Assembly (NCBI GenBank): GCA_002794775.1
Contig: NBAY01000051.1
Coordinates: 248,001 to 312,000, forward strand
Direction: 5' to 3'
From: Porodaedalea pini
Taxonomy: Eukaryota; Basidiomycota; Agaricomycetes; Hymenochaetales; Hymenochaetaceae
Length of the DNA stretch: 64,000 nucleotides
Numbering within the stretch: the stretch's first letter is position 1; each line of letters begins with the position of its first letter. The notes under the pieces were generated by a model. It was not told where the DNA came from. It ran no database searches and saw only the letters and a program-made list of their open reading frames with translations. Positions 34,491 to 46,458 of this stretch are shown here, piece by piece. Both the position numbers and the translations under genes were made by a program.

Positions 34491-36192
34491 ATGATAATGC
34501 ACGAAAAGCCGAGTCAATTGTATGTGACTCTCATATGCTAACTATGTCGTGTCAGTGCTAAATTCTTCTCGAAAGTTTCGAAAAGATTGGAAAGGTTCAG
34601 AACGAAGGCCCAAGGGTTGAAGAACATGAGTGGGAGGATATACCAAACCCATACCGCGAAGAGTCCACGAAGCTTTCTGTTGATTCGTCCGGCGACCCGG
34701 TTAGCTCGCAAATACTTCCTAAGACAGCCACCAATACACCTAGGAGGCGCCGATTAGGTCCAAGGACAGCGACTAGAACTGTATATGTTGCCACCAGTGG
34801 TGCAGTTCCAAGGAAGTCGGCCCCTCGACCGAAAGCTGCCCAAAACTCACGCGCCCCTCCCCCGCCTCTTGTCTCCGGGGAAGAGATTCATGCCGCATTC
34901 ACTCATGGCACTCGATCATCCGCCAAATACCTTTACGATGTTGTTACATCCTCCTTCTCCCTTATCAAATGGCCTTTAGCTCTGCTCCTTGTCCTCTGGG
35001 CCATTGCACTCATCCTCAATGCACTCTCGGCCTCCGTCCGCACTGCTTTCTCCCCGCTCTGCATTATCCCTGGAATTTCACGTTCATCACTTTGTGCATG
35101 GCAGACTGGAGGCCTTAGTAATACGGGCCAGCCACAACAGTTGGTGTTTCCGAAGGCATCTCACGTCGTTTATGCTTAAATGCTTAATATCTTTTATTAG
35201 TGCGGAATACCCGAGAATGGTTGAAATTCAGAGCAAGACGTTCGAGCAGCTACTCGACGAGAGTGTTGGGAGCTCTAGTCTCGCGCTCGACATTAAGAAG
35301 GCAGAGATGGCGACTGCTGACCTTGTCACCGTCGTAAGGATGAGCGATTTGCGGGGCAAAGACCACCTGGCGAGCGTCTTAGTCTCTTTCGCTGACAATG
35401 CTCGAGAAACGGCGCGCGGACTTCAGAAACTCAACGCTAAAATAAGCGGTTCCGTGGACAAGTAAGTTTAACATTCAGCTTGTGTCTCTTGTATTGGATT
35501 TGACAAATTCCATAGCATATTAGCCGTTAGTGACTACGCCCTGCAGACTATCGATGGGGACGCCGAGCAAGCATCTCTTATGAAATATATTTGGCCATTC
35601 GGCTCTAACGGATCGAGCAAGGAGCTGCTTGCTTATACCTTTACCCAATCGCTCTCCGTTCTCTCAGCCTCACTGGAACGACTCATTCTCTCCGCAGAAG
35701 CTTCCTTAGACTCTTTGAACAAACTCGAGGAACAACTGGGCACGATCTATGGCATCGTCTCCCGAGAGGACAGCTCCCTCTCAGTTGCAAACGCCGAGTT
35801 GCTCGCTGCGCTATGGACACGTCTTGGTGGAAACCGTGCCAAGGTTGCGCGATTTTCGAGCAACCTACAGCTGCTGAAGGAGCTCAGCGGATACCGTGCG
35901 CAGGCTCTTGCTCGCGTAGTCGCAGCTCTACAGGTACGGTGGTCCTTTTCGCATAATAGTGATTTGGGTTCCCGGCCGTTTGCTTATGGTTTCATAGGCA
36001 CTGCAAGATTTATCTGCTAACATGGAAGAGCTCCGTGAGCGAGCGTCTACTCCGGAGCTAACAGGCGACGAAATCCCTGTCGAGGTACATGCGCGAGCCA
36101 TCAGAAGTGGCGTGCAGAGGCTTAATGAAGGAAGACTGCGAGTGAAACGGCTCGAAGAGGAAGCAGTCAATAGAGTCCTAGGCTTGGACTGA
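34491..36192 (+). CDS. Single-pass membrane protein with coiled coil, unknown
   Basis: The start is MIMHEKPSQ. The best splice joins it to FFEKIGKVQNEGPRVEEHEW, followed by EDIPNPYREESTKLSV, a basic stretch (TPRRRRLGPRTATRT), and one membrane segment IKWPLALLLVLWAIALILNA. After TAFSPLCIIPGIS an intron joins to AEYPRMVEIQSKTFEQLLDE and a long helical C-terminal part (KKAEMATADLVTVVRMSDLR, ESFADNARETARGLQKLN-like, LEEQLGTIYGIVSRED, RVKRLEEEAVNRVLGLD). About five exons and roughly 450 residues. The topology, a basic N-terminus, one helix and a long luminal or cytosolic coiled coil, could suit a nuclear-envelope or ER protein, but I do not recognise the family. Confidence 0.72.
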
Positions 36193-36520
36193 GCCTAAGT
36201 GGACTGTGCACATTGTATTTCTTGTAATTTATTAAATTATTCCTGTCGTGTATTTTTACTTGTAGGACCTTGTACAAGTCGTGATTTATCCTCGATGCTG
36301 GAATATACGCGCCTTCATTTTGTTGCACAGTGTATATATACGAGTGAAGGGATCATGATACAGACTACGAAGAACGGCAGAAAGATGGAGTATGATTCAC
36401 TATGAAGCGTGGCATAAACTTGCCATATGGGTGACTCCGGATCCGCCTAAGTGCAAGGCCGCAAGCTCAACGTCCTCGGCTCAAATTCACTCGAGAGAGC
36501 TGGCCGAGCTCTAGCGACAG
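36193..36520. other. Gene-free interval upstream of MIC60
   Basis: About 330 bp with no gene, presumed to contain the upstream 3' end and the MIC60 promoter. Confidence 0.6.
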
Positions 36521-38783
36521 ATGTACCGCGCGCTGCCTCTATCCAGGCGCGGGATTCGCCATCCCGTTGTCCTGCACAGAGTCAAGCAGCCGCGTAGCGT
36601 CCGTGTAAGTGTTTGCCTTTCTCGCGTCATCGTTGACATTCACTCAATGGACGTTGTAGTTGTTCTCAAAATCGCCAACAGTTGCGGATGCAGCTTCCAC
36701 ATCGGAGACCTCGACGCCGAAGCCCAAAAAACGCGGATTTTTCAGGACGGTCACGCTCTACTCAACAGGCTTCCTGCTATTGTTTTATGCGACCAGTCCT
36801 GTCGTCGCGGCGAACAACGAACGATACAATGCTTTCTTCTACGAAAGCGTGCCATTTGGGGAGGGGATCATGGCGGCTGTAGAAAACCAAGGCTGGGACG
36901 ACAAGCTGCGCTTGGACTTCCTCAAGACTGGGAAGGATAAGTTGCAGAAAGTGTTCGACAGTGTCTCTCGGAGTGCCGCAAGGGGGCCTCCTGCGGCCGA
37001 AAGGACGGAGCAGGTCAAGGAGGCTGTGGTTGACAAAGCTTCTTCTTATGCCAAGACTTCCACGGCGGATAAGTTGGAAAAGGTCAAGGGCAAGGTCAGG
37101 GAAACGAAAGAGCGCGCCCACGATGTCGTTGATAGACTCAAGACGAAGACGGAGAAGACAGCGTCGAAAGCTTCGCAGCAAGTATCAGAAATAGTCGCTC
37201 CCGTGGATAAAAAGGCAGTGGAGATACCCGAACGTCCTGCATCGTTTTCTGAAGGCGTGGAGGACCTTGTTCTTCGAGCTGAAGGAGCGATAGCTGGAAA
37301 GTCGATTGGCAGTCTTCCCGAAACTACGCCCACTCCGGAGCTGCCTGCTGGATTGCCTCTTGACGTGACGCCGAAGGACACCAATACTTCAGACAACGGC
37401 AAGAACGTGTACACTGCTAATCTTCCTGTGGGCTTCGAACCGCCTCCTGGATATTCGCGTCCGAAGGCTCCTGCAGCTTCCCCATCCCCACCCAAGTCCA
37501 CGAACGAGTCAAAGAAGGAAGACACTTTCCCCCTCGTTGCACCCGCCGTCGCAGATATTGGTGCCTCCGAACCGATTATATCTGAACTCGCGTCTACTAT
37601 TGACTCGTTGGCCGCCTTCATCAAGGAGAACCCCGCCGCCGCGTCCTCCGCGAAGGGCATCCTCGATACTGCAAAGGTTGACCTGCAGGAGCTTGCTGCA
37701 CGCATTGAGCAGGCACGATCTGAGGAGCGCACAAAACTTGAGGCTCAACTGGATAACCAAGCCCGTGAGTACACGCTGAAACTACTTGATCTCGAAATGT
37801 CTGCGCAGGATAAGCTAGACGATCAGGAGCTCGAGTTCAAGGCGTTCTTTGAAGATGAGCGGAGGAAGGTAACTCAGGCATATCGCGAGAAGCTGGAGCA
37901 TGAGCTGCGTACTCAGAGCGAAATCATCAATGAAAGGTATTTTTTATAGCTATTCGGATTGATTTAGATATTCACTCGTTCGGCGTCAGGCTCAAGGCGG
38001 AAGTTATTGCTCAGGGTATTGAGATGCAGCGTCGCTGGATTCGCGAGATCAAAGTCCGTGTCGAGCAGGAACGCGGCGGACGTCTCGCGAAGCTCGATGA
38101 GCTTGCCACGAACATCAAGCAACTCGAGCGTATTACTCTTGACAACGCTGAGTACCTCGACGAAAACCTGCGACTGCATACAGCATGGGCCGCACTACGT
38201 GCGCTCATAGCGGCATCCGCCGATGCACCTGTGCGCCGACCTTTCCGCGACGAGCTACGCGTGCTCCGCCACACTTCGGGTGCGAAGGAAGACGAGCTAG
38301 TCCGCGTGGTGCTCGATTCGCTCGAGCAAACCGACGTCCCCGACGTTGGCGTCGAGCCGCTTGCGGACCTCACGACATGGTTCACCTCCAGCGTCGCCCC
38401 ACAGGTCGCACGCGTCGCACTCGTCCCGGAATATGACGCTGGTGTCTTGTCATATCTGTCCTCCTACCTCATCTCGAGCTTCCGCTTCGCCAGGCATGGT
38501 CTCGTGGAGGGCGACGATGTGCTGAGTGTCCTTGCCAGGGCTGAGCACTACATGAACGAGAAGGATTTAGACAACGCCGCTCGGGAGCTTAATCAGCTGA
38601 AGGGAGCTCCGAAGGTCCTGCTTAGCGACTGGCTTGATGCTGCACGCAAGAGATTAGAAGTGCTCCAGGCATTAGAGGTACGATTTCCTTCGATCCTGTA
38701 CACGACTGTAGTTTAACATACTATACTCCTTTTTAAAGATCGTACAGGCGCAAACTACGCTAGCTTCACTCCGTGTAGTGTAA
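36521..38783 (+). CDS. MIC60: MICOS subunit Mic60 (mitofilin)
   Basis: Exon 1 encodes an Arg-rich presequence (MYRALPLSRRGIRHPV). Exon 2 (to 37938) follows with KPKKRGFFRTVTLYSTG and the membrane helix FLLLFYATSPVVAA, then NNERYNAFFYESVPFGE, a conserved Mic60 block facing the intermembrane space. A long middle of Lys/Glu-rich helices is interrupted by a Pro/Ser/Thr linker. The coiled coil continues across the third exon, and the mitofilin domain ends EHYMNEKDLDNAARELNQL, WLDAARKRLEVLQALE and a tiny last exon IVQAQTTLASLRVV. Mic60 forms cristae junctions in the inner mitochondrial membrane. Four exons; layout and order fit the family. Confidence 0.92.
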
Positions 38784-38882
38784 TGTCCCTGCTAATAGAC
38801 ACTGCACATTTAATTAAAATAAAATAAAAACTAAGCTCCAAAATACCATAGCCCAGACACTAAGAATATAACCAATTTAAGA

Positions 38883-40039
38883 TTAGCAACTATCTGTACT
38901 GACTTCCGATGGAGCCTGAGCTACACCTGGCCCTGTCCTAGGCTCCAATGCGCATGCACATATGACTTGTGCCCGCCTCACAACCGTCTGAATCATATCT
39001 GATTTCCCATCTGCAACCACAGGCCCCTTGCTGACCTTAACGAGCCCAGGAAAAACAGTGGCACCAACATGATCTGGAAGGCCATTCTCGCTTTTGAGAC
39101 AGCGCTTGATCAGCTCGACTTGACGTGGGTACAGCACGCTGCCCAACTCAGGCACGAACGCGCGGTAAAACGTGTCTGCTCCGACCGAGCCGGCACCCGC
39201 GCTATGCAGCATGCGCGAGAAGGTGACCGCGGACTCGAGTAGCGCCGCGACCGGCGCGGCAAGCGTCCCCGTCTCCTTCGTGAAGAGTTCCGTTAGCGTC
39301 GGCATCGTCTCCGCGAGCAGTTGCGTGGACATCGTAGGCGAGCACGCCTCGACGGCGGCGGAGAAGGTCTGGCGCCGCCAGACGCACGCCACGGTCGGGT
39401 CGCGCGCGAAGAGGTGTTCGTGGATGCGCGTGAGCTGGACGTTCGCCTCGGGCGAGTTCGTCACAATGAGGCAGTTGATGACGGCCTCTGAAATCGTCTC
39501 TGCCATGGCGTGCCGCAACAGACTCTGTACAAGCATGGGGACGCGTCGCGAGTATCTGGCTCGCGGTTTCCGAGAATGTCATCGAGCACGATGTCTCTTA
39601 CGCCATTGAGAGGAATAGGCGGGGCACGGATGATATCTGCCGCCCAGCGGTTGATTAGCTTCTCCAGCTTCGACGCTGTATTCTGGGGAAATTGTTATAA
39701 GTATATGTTGAGGATAACGGATGACGAACATACTTTGATAGACCAATCGTCGACGGACGTTCCTCCTTGATTCTGCCCGACTCTACCAAGCGAGGTATTG
39801 TCCTCCCTGCCCTCAAGAGTCGCTATTCGAGCTCGCAATTGCGCGACTTGTTGTTCTTGCTCCTGCAGTTGCACTCGCTGCTGCTCCACTTTCTCATGAG
39901 CTATACGCTACGTCCTTGCAGGTAAGAAAAGTCACATCAAACCACGAGAGATGAGGCGAATACGTACGAAATTGGTGAGCACATAACGATGTTGATTTCC
40001 GGAGACCAAGTCTCCTTGGGTCGGGGCTTGGAAGGCCAT
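38883..40039 (-). CDS. Conserved coiled-coil protein, unknown
   Basis: Exons read MAFQAPTQGDLVSGNQHRYV, then (donor GTATTC) EKVEQQRVQLQEQEQQVAQL with a short coiled coil, then NTASKLEKLINRWAADIIRA and GVRDIVLDDILGNREPD, then a long last exon containing LLRHAMAETISEAVINCLIV, ANVQLTRIHEHLFARDPTVA, CVWRRQTFSAAVEAC and RAFVPELGSVLYPRQVELIK. The C-terminal half is helical and looks well conserved for its type, and similar unnamed proteins are, from memory, widespread in Agaricomycetes. There is no signal peptide, membrane segment or catalytic motif. About 350 residues. It lies tail to tail with MIC60, with 100 bp between stops. Confidence 0.7.
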
Positions 40040-40439
40040 CTGAGTCCTAAGCAGTAGAATGGCTTAGATTTGAACGAGGTTGTTAAGACGGCGAGTGAAA
40101 TATGAAATGTAGGCATGATGTTATATAGCAGCAAGTGCAACACAGCCCTGGGCGCGACGGGCGACGGATCGCGTCTCTCGCGTCGCTCTTTGATCAACGA
40201 TCAACCTGTAGAGGCAGTGACCTCAATCCACACTTGTGATCTTGATCGCCGCCGCCGCCCCTGATTTTATTTGCCAGCATAGATTGGGAAGGGTTACACA
40301 TGGAGGGCATGTACAGATAGTAATTGTGTATGGGGTACAGAAGGAGTAGGCGGCGTGACTGTAATGTGCGAGGTGTATGCCAATACAACAAACAACAGCA
40401 TGTAATCCAGAAGAAATCATATAAAGCATACAGAAACTT

Positions 40440-42383
40440 CTACTTCAATGCCTTCTTGAGAGTCTAAGAAGAGTTTGATCATCAGCTTCTGGACAGTAAG
40501 CAGAATGGGGGGAAAGCTCTTACCTCCTCCATCACATCCACATCACTTGTGTCGACCCGAATAATCTGCCTCCCAAGAGCTTCTTCGATCATATGCATAT
40601 CTTCCCAAGTCTTTTTGTTGTGCACGAAATTAATTGATACGCCCTTCCTTCCGAATCTCCCAGTGCGACCTGGCAGGTGACACAATAAGTTCGCGTTCTT
40701 CCGAAAGAAATAAATGCGTACCAATGCGATGTAAATAGGTCTCGATGTCTGGAGTCTCGAACCGCGGGTCGTACGTCGCGCTCTCCGACTTGTCCGACAT
40801 CATCGGCAGATCGTAGTTGACCACAACGTTCACCTGCAGGATATCGATCCCCCGAGCAATCACGTTCGTTGTGATCAACACCTTCTCGAGACCCTCGCGG
40901 AACCGGTCAATGATTTCGTCTCGCTCCGCCCCATCCTTTGCACCGTGCAGTGAGGCGACTTTATGTCCTTCCGCCGTCATACGTTTCGCAATGCGATCCG
41001 CCGAACTGCGATGCTAGATGTGATTCAAGTTGACCGTGATGTGATACAGATAGAAGAGAAGACGCTAACCTTCGTGAAGATGATACTTTGACCCACAGTA
41101 AGCAGATTGTAGATCTGAACCAAAATTTCATATTTCGTTTCTTCATCCTTGCAGTCCATATAGAACTGCTTGATGCCCTCCACAGACAGCTCTTCCTTCT
41201 TGAGCTCAATCTTATTGGCATTTGGTGCGAATTTATTTGCGAAATTTCGCACACGATCCGGGAATGTTGCCGAGAAAAGAACGATTTGGGTTGGTCGCTC
41301 CTTGGACAAGAAACTGTCCAAAAAGATCAGCTGACTGTGATATTTCTTGCAAGACTGGACACTTACTTCTTGATCTTCAGGCACTGCTCACTCAAGTTCT
41401 CTTGGTCGAGCATGTTGTCCGCCTCATCCAAAACAAGCACCTTCACTGATTTGGGGTCGATGATCCGACGCTTCAAGTAGTCTGCCATGGTCCCCGGAGT
41501 GCCGACCACGATATGTGCTGAAAGAGGGTCCGTAACGCGCGATTCGGTCTTAATCGCATAATCAGTCTTGACTGGGGTATACTTGCCCATGGCGTTCACT
41601 ACGGCCATTATTTGGCGAGCGAGCTCACGCGTCGGTGCGACACATAGAGCCTGACGAACGTTCAGCATGTACCTAACTTTACGACAAGTGAAAACGTACC
41701 TGAGGTCGGGGTTCATTGAAATCTATCCTACTCAACATTGTGAGCGTAAATGCGGCTGTCTTTCCTGTTCCCGACTGCGACTGGCCGATCAGATTTTGAG
41801 GGCTTTGTTTCGACCTTGCATTAAGCATAGCCCTTGATAGATCATGAATGCGTGCTCACGGATCTCTGAGAAGAAGAGGAAGTGCCCGCTCCTGGATCTT
41901 CGAAGGCTTAGAAAAGTTCATGTCGAAAACACCCTTCAAGAGGTCAGGGGATCTGATGCACCTCCCATCAGCTTTTTCGGAAATCTGGAATTGGAGATGT
42001 CACGCACAGCCCGAGCTCTTCAAAGCTCTTCACACTGAACAAGGGAGAATTTGGGTCCATTTGCTGGTCCGCCAATGTAACCTTCATTCATCTTCATTAG
42101 CAACCTGCGAAATTCCAAGATTCAGTCGATGCTCTAACCTGCACATCGAAAGACGATTTGATCAGGTCCGTGGCTAGCAGTCCGAAATGTAAGTTAGTAT
42201 ACTGTACAGGAGCGAGTCTACTTCATACCAGGCACATCCTCCTTCGGAGTCTCTGAGGCCGCAGGAGCTGCAGGCTTGGCTATAGACGCGTTGTAATCAG
42301 CGATACCGCCCTTGACGAGCATGCAAATAGCAAGGAAGCATACGAGGTACAGCGGAAATGAAACCATCCGCGTCTTTCTCCAT
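40440..42383 (-). CDS. DBP5: DEAD-box RNA helicase Dbp5
   Basis: A multi-exon gene with the family motifs in order: FEELGL and [14 protein letters not shown] (Q motif region), [14 protein letters not shown] (I), [10 protein letters not shown] (Ia), [10 protein letters not shown] (Ib), [11 protein letters not shown] (II), [10 protein letters not shown] (III), SIIFTK (IV), [11 protein letters not shown] (V) and [16 protein letters not shown] (VI), ending TLKKALK. The Dbp5-specific [17 protein letters not shown] and [12 protein letters not shown] stretch precedes the Q motif. Dbp5 remodels mRNPs at the nuclear pore during mRNA export. I place the start at 42383, where MEKDAD splices (donor GTTTCA) to [17 protein letters not shown] and then to ATDLIKSS; these joins keep frame but are inferred. 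The last exon is only about 24 nt. Confidence 0.9.
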
Positions 42384-42828
42384 TGTGTGTCGTCGTGAAG
42401 TGGATGTTGAGGGAAAGAGGTCAAGACGAATGTATGCTGTGGTCTGCCTTTCAAAACGCGTTCTTGACGCGCATACTCCTTTTTAGGGATATTCGTCGCA
42501 CGGGTGACCGACGCGTTGACTCACGCCGCGAATAGACTCACTGGCAGACTGTCCTACATTCTGAGTCTTTCTTGCAAAACCAATGGTATTCGAACATCTA
42601 TCACAATGGCTCCCGATTCTGAAGCTTCCTGGCTGATGGTATTATCTTCTTTTCTGAACAAAAAACTTCGGTCCTATGGATTGTATATTTTTCAGCTGGA
42701 ACACAAAATGAGCAAATGCCAGACGTCATGGTGGGTCTCACTTCGGACTTGCAGCTATAACTTGAGCCTCTCATCCAAATTTGTTGCATTTCCCTCTTGT
42801 CTATCTACCTTTTAAAGCTCTTTACTAA
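42384..42828. other. Divergent interval, DBP5 / DUF1264 copy A
   Basis: About 445 bp between divergent starts. From about 42690 it resembles the sequence upstream of DUF1264 copy B (around 44400-44534): shared 'agacgtcatg' and 'tcttgtcta' words. The duplication therefore includes promoter DNA. Confidence 0.5.
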
Positions 42829-43922
42829 ATGGACACCGGTGCAAAGCAATCTGTTTATCATACTGCACCGTTCCATGCTGCGGGAACGGCCATGATGAGC
42901 TTCCGGCCCATCAATGCCATTCACCAGCATCTCTGTGCATTTCACGTCTATGCGTATGCATATTCCCCTTGTCTTATATAGCTTATACTTATCCGCGGTC
43001 GGTAAAGTCACGATCGGTCCCGTCACATCGAAGGCCATCACTTTTGTCTGTAAAGCATAAGAGAAAACAAGACGAATGCTGCTGATATGCTATCAACAAG
43101 GCAAACACATCTCTGCGGACTTTCACCAATGTGTCATTTACGATTCGGATGATCCAAATGCGAAACTAATTGGAATTGAGTACATCGTCTCGGAAAAGGT
43201 AAGGGGAACTTGTAGACAGCGCCAACTTGACTGACCAAGGACCAAAGGTGTTCGATTCACTCCCTCAAGACGAGAAGAAATACTGGCACTCTCACAAGTA
43301 CGAAGTAAGCTTGTAGCACCTTTTCTTTCTTCAGAAATTTGACGTGCCGTTTTCGATGACGCCATAGATCGAGAGTGGATTGCTGCAATTACAAGTGCGC
43401 GCCCGTTCCATATAAATTCGACTTACCATACATAACTAATGCAGTCATAAAGGCCAAAGATCTGGTTCCCGGTCAGTATTGCGCTCATCGACCACTTATT
43501 ATATATATCTCATTAAATATCACCTTCGTTCTACAGACGCTGCTACCGACCTTGCAGAGCAGCCTGCAATGCTTGAGCTTCTCAAAACTTACGGAAAGAC
43601 GATTCATACCTGGGCAATCGATATTCACCCGGACTTACCACTTGGTCCTCCAAATCTAATGATGTCGTATGTCAAACCCAATGGGCTACACCCAACACAC
43701 TAGTATATCTACTTATTCTGCTCGTATAGGTATACTGGCGATGACCAAATCAATCCCAAAATGTTGAAGGCGAGAGATGAAAGGTATAACATGTCTACAG
43801 AAGGGAAGAAGGAACTGAGGAAGGGCTACCTTCCGGCGTATGAGAAAGTGTCTGGTGCCGACGCTTGGGAGACTTCCAGTAAGGGCGTTATCTTCAAAGC
43901 TGTTGAGCATGATATCAAATAG
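42829..43922 (+). CDS. DUF1264/oil-body-associated protein, copy A
   Basis: About seven exons give a protein of roughly 220 residues: [102 protein letters not shown], then [20 protein letters not shown] and [19 protein letters not shown], ending AVEHDIK. The conserved HHFC, QC.IYD, WH.H..E and YGKT.HTW motifs are those of DUF1264 proteins, known in plants as oil-body-associated proteins and widespread in fungi; a biochemical activity is not established. The second exon's donor is the unusual GTCTGT, and copy B has GTTCGT at the same site. Confidence 0.85.
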
Positions 43923-43989
43923 TGTGGTACGGACCAAGCTCGTCTGAAATAGTGCTGCAATGCTTCTGAATATACTTTAAGTCTGTTAC

Positions 43990-44185
43990 TCGTCCAGTGT
44001 CGGCAAGCTCCTGCAAACTTACCTTCCTTTGTGGCAAAACTTTTCTCACGAATGATCACCGCACCGCAAACGCCTATACGTCTTGGCTTTGGAACTCTTT
44101 CTTGTGAAGTCAATTCAATGTTTTGGTCCCGGAGTTTTATGACATCTTCGTCGCTCGGTAATGGAGGGATCCACCCCGGGAGGAA
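43990..44185 (-). pseudogene. Possible orphan exon, unknown
   Basis: Between the DUF1264 copies the minus strand carries an open stretch behind a good acceptor (AAATTTAG at about 44190): RFLPGWIPPLPSDEDVIKLR then SQERVPKPRRIGVCGAVIIR. It reads like real protein, but no credible upstream exon or start was found, and downstream it runs into the 3' side of DUF1264 copy A. It may be a gene fragment or the end of an unresolved gene. Confidence 0.25.
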
Positions 44186-44534
44186 GCGCTAAATTTAGAG
44201 GATTTAGTAAGAATATGCTATGTCATGAGGCTATGTAATTTACTGCATTCCGTCGATTCCATCCTTTCTCATCCCTCCATCCTCCAGGCTTCCCCTCGGG
44301 CTTCCCTCGGCGATGCGCAACACTTAGTCAACGGTTACGACGATTTGCCATATCATCCTTATGACTTCGTCATTTCATGCAGCCTCTTGTACTTATTGAA
44401 TACTCTGCGGCTGGAGCACAAAGTAAACAAATACTAGACGTCATGAAGGGTCGCATCTCGGTACTATAGTCTATATAAACGGATCTCTCTCTCTCTCTGT
44501 CTTGTCTACTCATCTTTCAGAGCTCTTTCATCAA

Positions 44535-45627
44535 ATGAATACCGAAACAAATAAATCTATCTCACACAGTGTGCCACACCAGGCTGCTACGACGGCCGTG
44601 ACGAACTTCCAGCCCATCAATTCCATACACCGATACATCTGTGCGTTTCACGTTTACGCGTATGTCTATTTCTTATGTCTAACGAGGTCTTTGCTTACCT
44701 TTGATCTGCGAAGTCACGATCGGTCGCGCCACGTCGTGGCCCACCACTTTTGTTCGTGAATTCATAGAGGAACTCAACCGGGTCTGCTGACAATACTTAT
44801 CAACAAGGCAAACATGTCTCTCCAGCGCTTCACCAATGCGTCATTTACGACTCAGACGAGGCCAACGCGAAGCTAATTGGTATCGAATATATCGTTTCTG
44901 AGAAGGTGAGAAGATATAGCAAACGGTGACAGCTTGTCTGAACTAGGACCAAAGGTATTCGAGTCATTTTCTCAAGACGAGAAGAGGTACTGGCATGCCC
45001 ATGATTACGAAGTAAGCATGAAAAGCCAATTTTACGAGCAGGAACCTGACGCATTATGTTGTTCACGACTTAGATTAAAAGTGGACTGCTGCAAATAAAG
45101 GTACGCGCCTGACTTCAGACGGGCGAGATACCGGGTGTGACTAATGCTGCGTGAAGATCGAAGATACGGTTGCCGGTTAGCATTACGACAAATTACTTGC
45201 CTTCAGTCCAGCTAATATTGTTCGTCTTGTTCGATAGGTACTGTGAACGATCTCGCAGAGAAGCCTATAATGCTCGAGCTTTACTCGACGTACGGGAAGA
45301 CAATCCACACCTGGGCTATCGATATACACCCTGACCTGCCGTTGGGCCCGCCAAACTTGATGATGTCGTAAGTTTAATCCAGCGAGTGACGCTATGTGCG
45401 CGGTTCTTATTCTAAACTATCTATGAAGGTACACCGCCGATGACCAAGTCGATCCCAAGTTTCTGAAGGCAAGAGACGAAAGATATGGCATGTCAACAGA
45501 AGGGAAGAGGGAGCTGAGGAAAGGCTACCTGCCGGCGTACAAGAAATCAGAGGGCTCCGATGGTTGGGAGAGTTCCGGAAAGGGAGTTGTCTTTGAACCT
45601 GTTGAGCATGACATCAAATATGTGTAA
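44535..45627 (+). CDS. DUF1264/oil-body-associated protein, copy B
   Basis: Tandem paralogue of the gene at 42829, with the same exon layout: [129 protein letters not shown] and [19 protein letters not shown], ending PVEHDIKYV. All the family motifs are kept, so both copies look functional. The two proteins differ throughout but most strongly near the ends, so the duplication is not very recent. Confidence 0.85.
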
Positions 45628-45676
45628 CGAACCGAGTTTAACAAGAATACGACGCTAAAATACATTTGAACATATT

Positions 45677-46458
45677 CTACATCTGCTGCTCGTCCGGTGT
45701 TGGCAAGTTTTTACCACCTAACCCTGACTCATCCGCCAGCTTGTTTCTGAGCTCATTTAACTCTCTCTCCATTTCACCTGACTCTGCTTTTCTCCCGTGC
45801 TCAAAATCTATGAGCTTCGTATCATCGTCCGACACAACGAAATTGTAACGGTTCAAGTCGCCATGACAAATGTCGAGTGCATGCAGCCTCCTTAAAGCGT
45901 CTTCACATGCATGTATGTCGGAGGAGCCGGCATGCCTCCCTTGCAGGTACTCGATTAGAATGCCGATAACACGACCATTCTCGACCAGGTGCCGTAGAAC
46001 TTCGGCCCAACACTGTGCCCTTCAATCATCTCGTACATGGAGGTTTCGGCCTCGATGAATGGGAGTTCAAATCCGAATCTGGCTATTTTCGCCACAGCTA
46101 CGGACGTACCATATTGAACAAGCTGACATCTAGCGCTCAAGCTGCCCATTCGTTTGAGCGATAGGACGTCGATGTGGGTGGGGTGCCAGAGTTTCTTGAG
46201 ACATATACCCTCCAATGGATCATAGGAGAGCTTTACGCATAGTTTGCTTGACTTAGAGTCGCCGGTCCTCGATATGCGTGCACTAACCCAATCATCATTT
46301 GGTAGGTCTGGAAGATGTTCAAGGAGGGCAGGGGGGAAGTAAAGGGTTTCGTATTCGTATGTGCCGGGTTCGACGGTGATATATTTGACTTGATCATCGA
46401 AGCGAATGCGGAAGTCGTGTTCAAAACTGTCGTCTGGACAAACATCCATCGAAAGCAT
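45677..46458 (-). pseudogene. Kinase-like (HGDLNRYN) gene with a one-base frameshift
   Basis: Taken from ATG 46458, the frame reads MLSMDVCPDDSFEHDFRIRF, VKYITVEPGTYEYETLYFP, LWHPTHIDVLSLKRMGSLSA and FIEAETSMYEMIEGHSVGPK, then fails near 45991. One base over, the sequence continues HLVENGRVIGILIEYLQGRH, HACEDALRRLHALDICHGDL, NRYNFVVSDDDTKLIDFEHG and ends TPDEQQM. The HGDLNRYN and IDFEH motifs correspond to the catalytic and metal loops of protein-kinase-fold/aminoglycoside-phosphotransferase-like fungal proteins, which form large Agaricomycete families. The shift fits loss of one base in FYG-HLV, and no intron explains it. It could be a real mutation or an assembly error. A start upstream of 46458 by splicing is possible. 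Confidence 0.75.

Noticed and set aside
37046..37732. 228-residue antisense frame over MIC60
   Set aside because: It is a shadow of the codon pattern on the coding strand.
42218..42454. Small membrane protein on the minus strand
   Set aside because: Its C-terminal half is better explained as the second exon of DBP5, and its hydrophobic half as intron 1.
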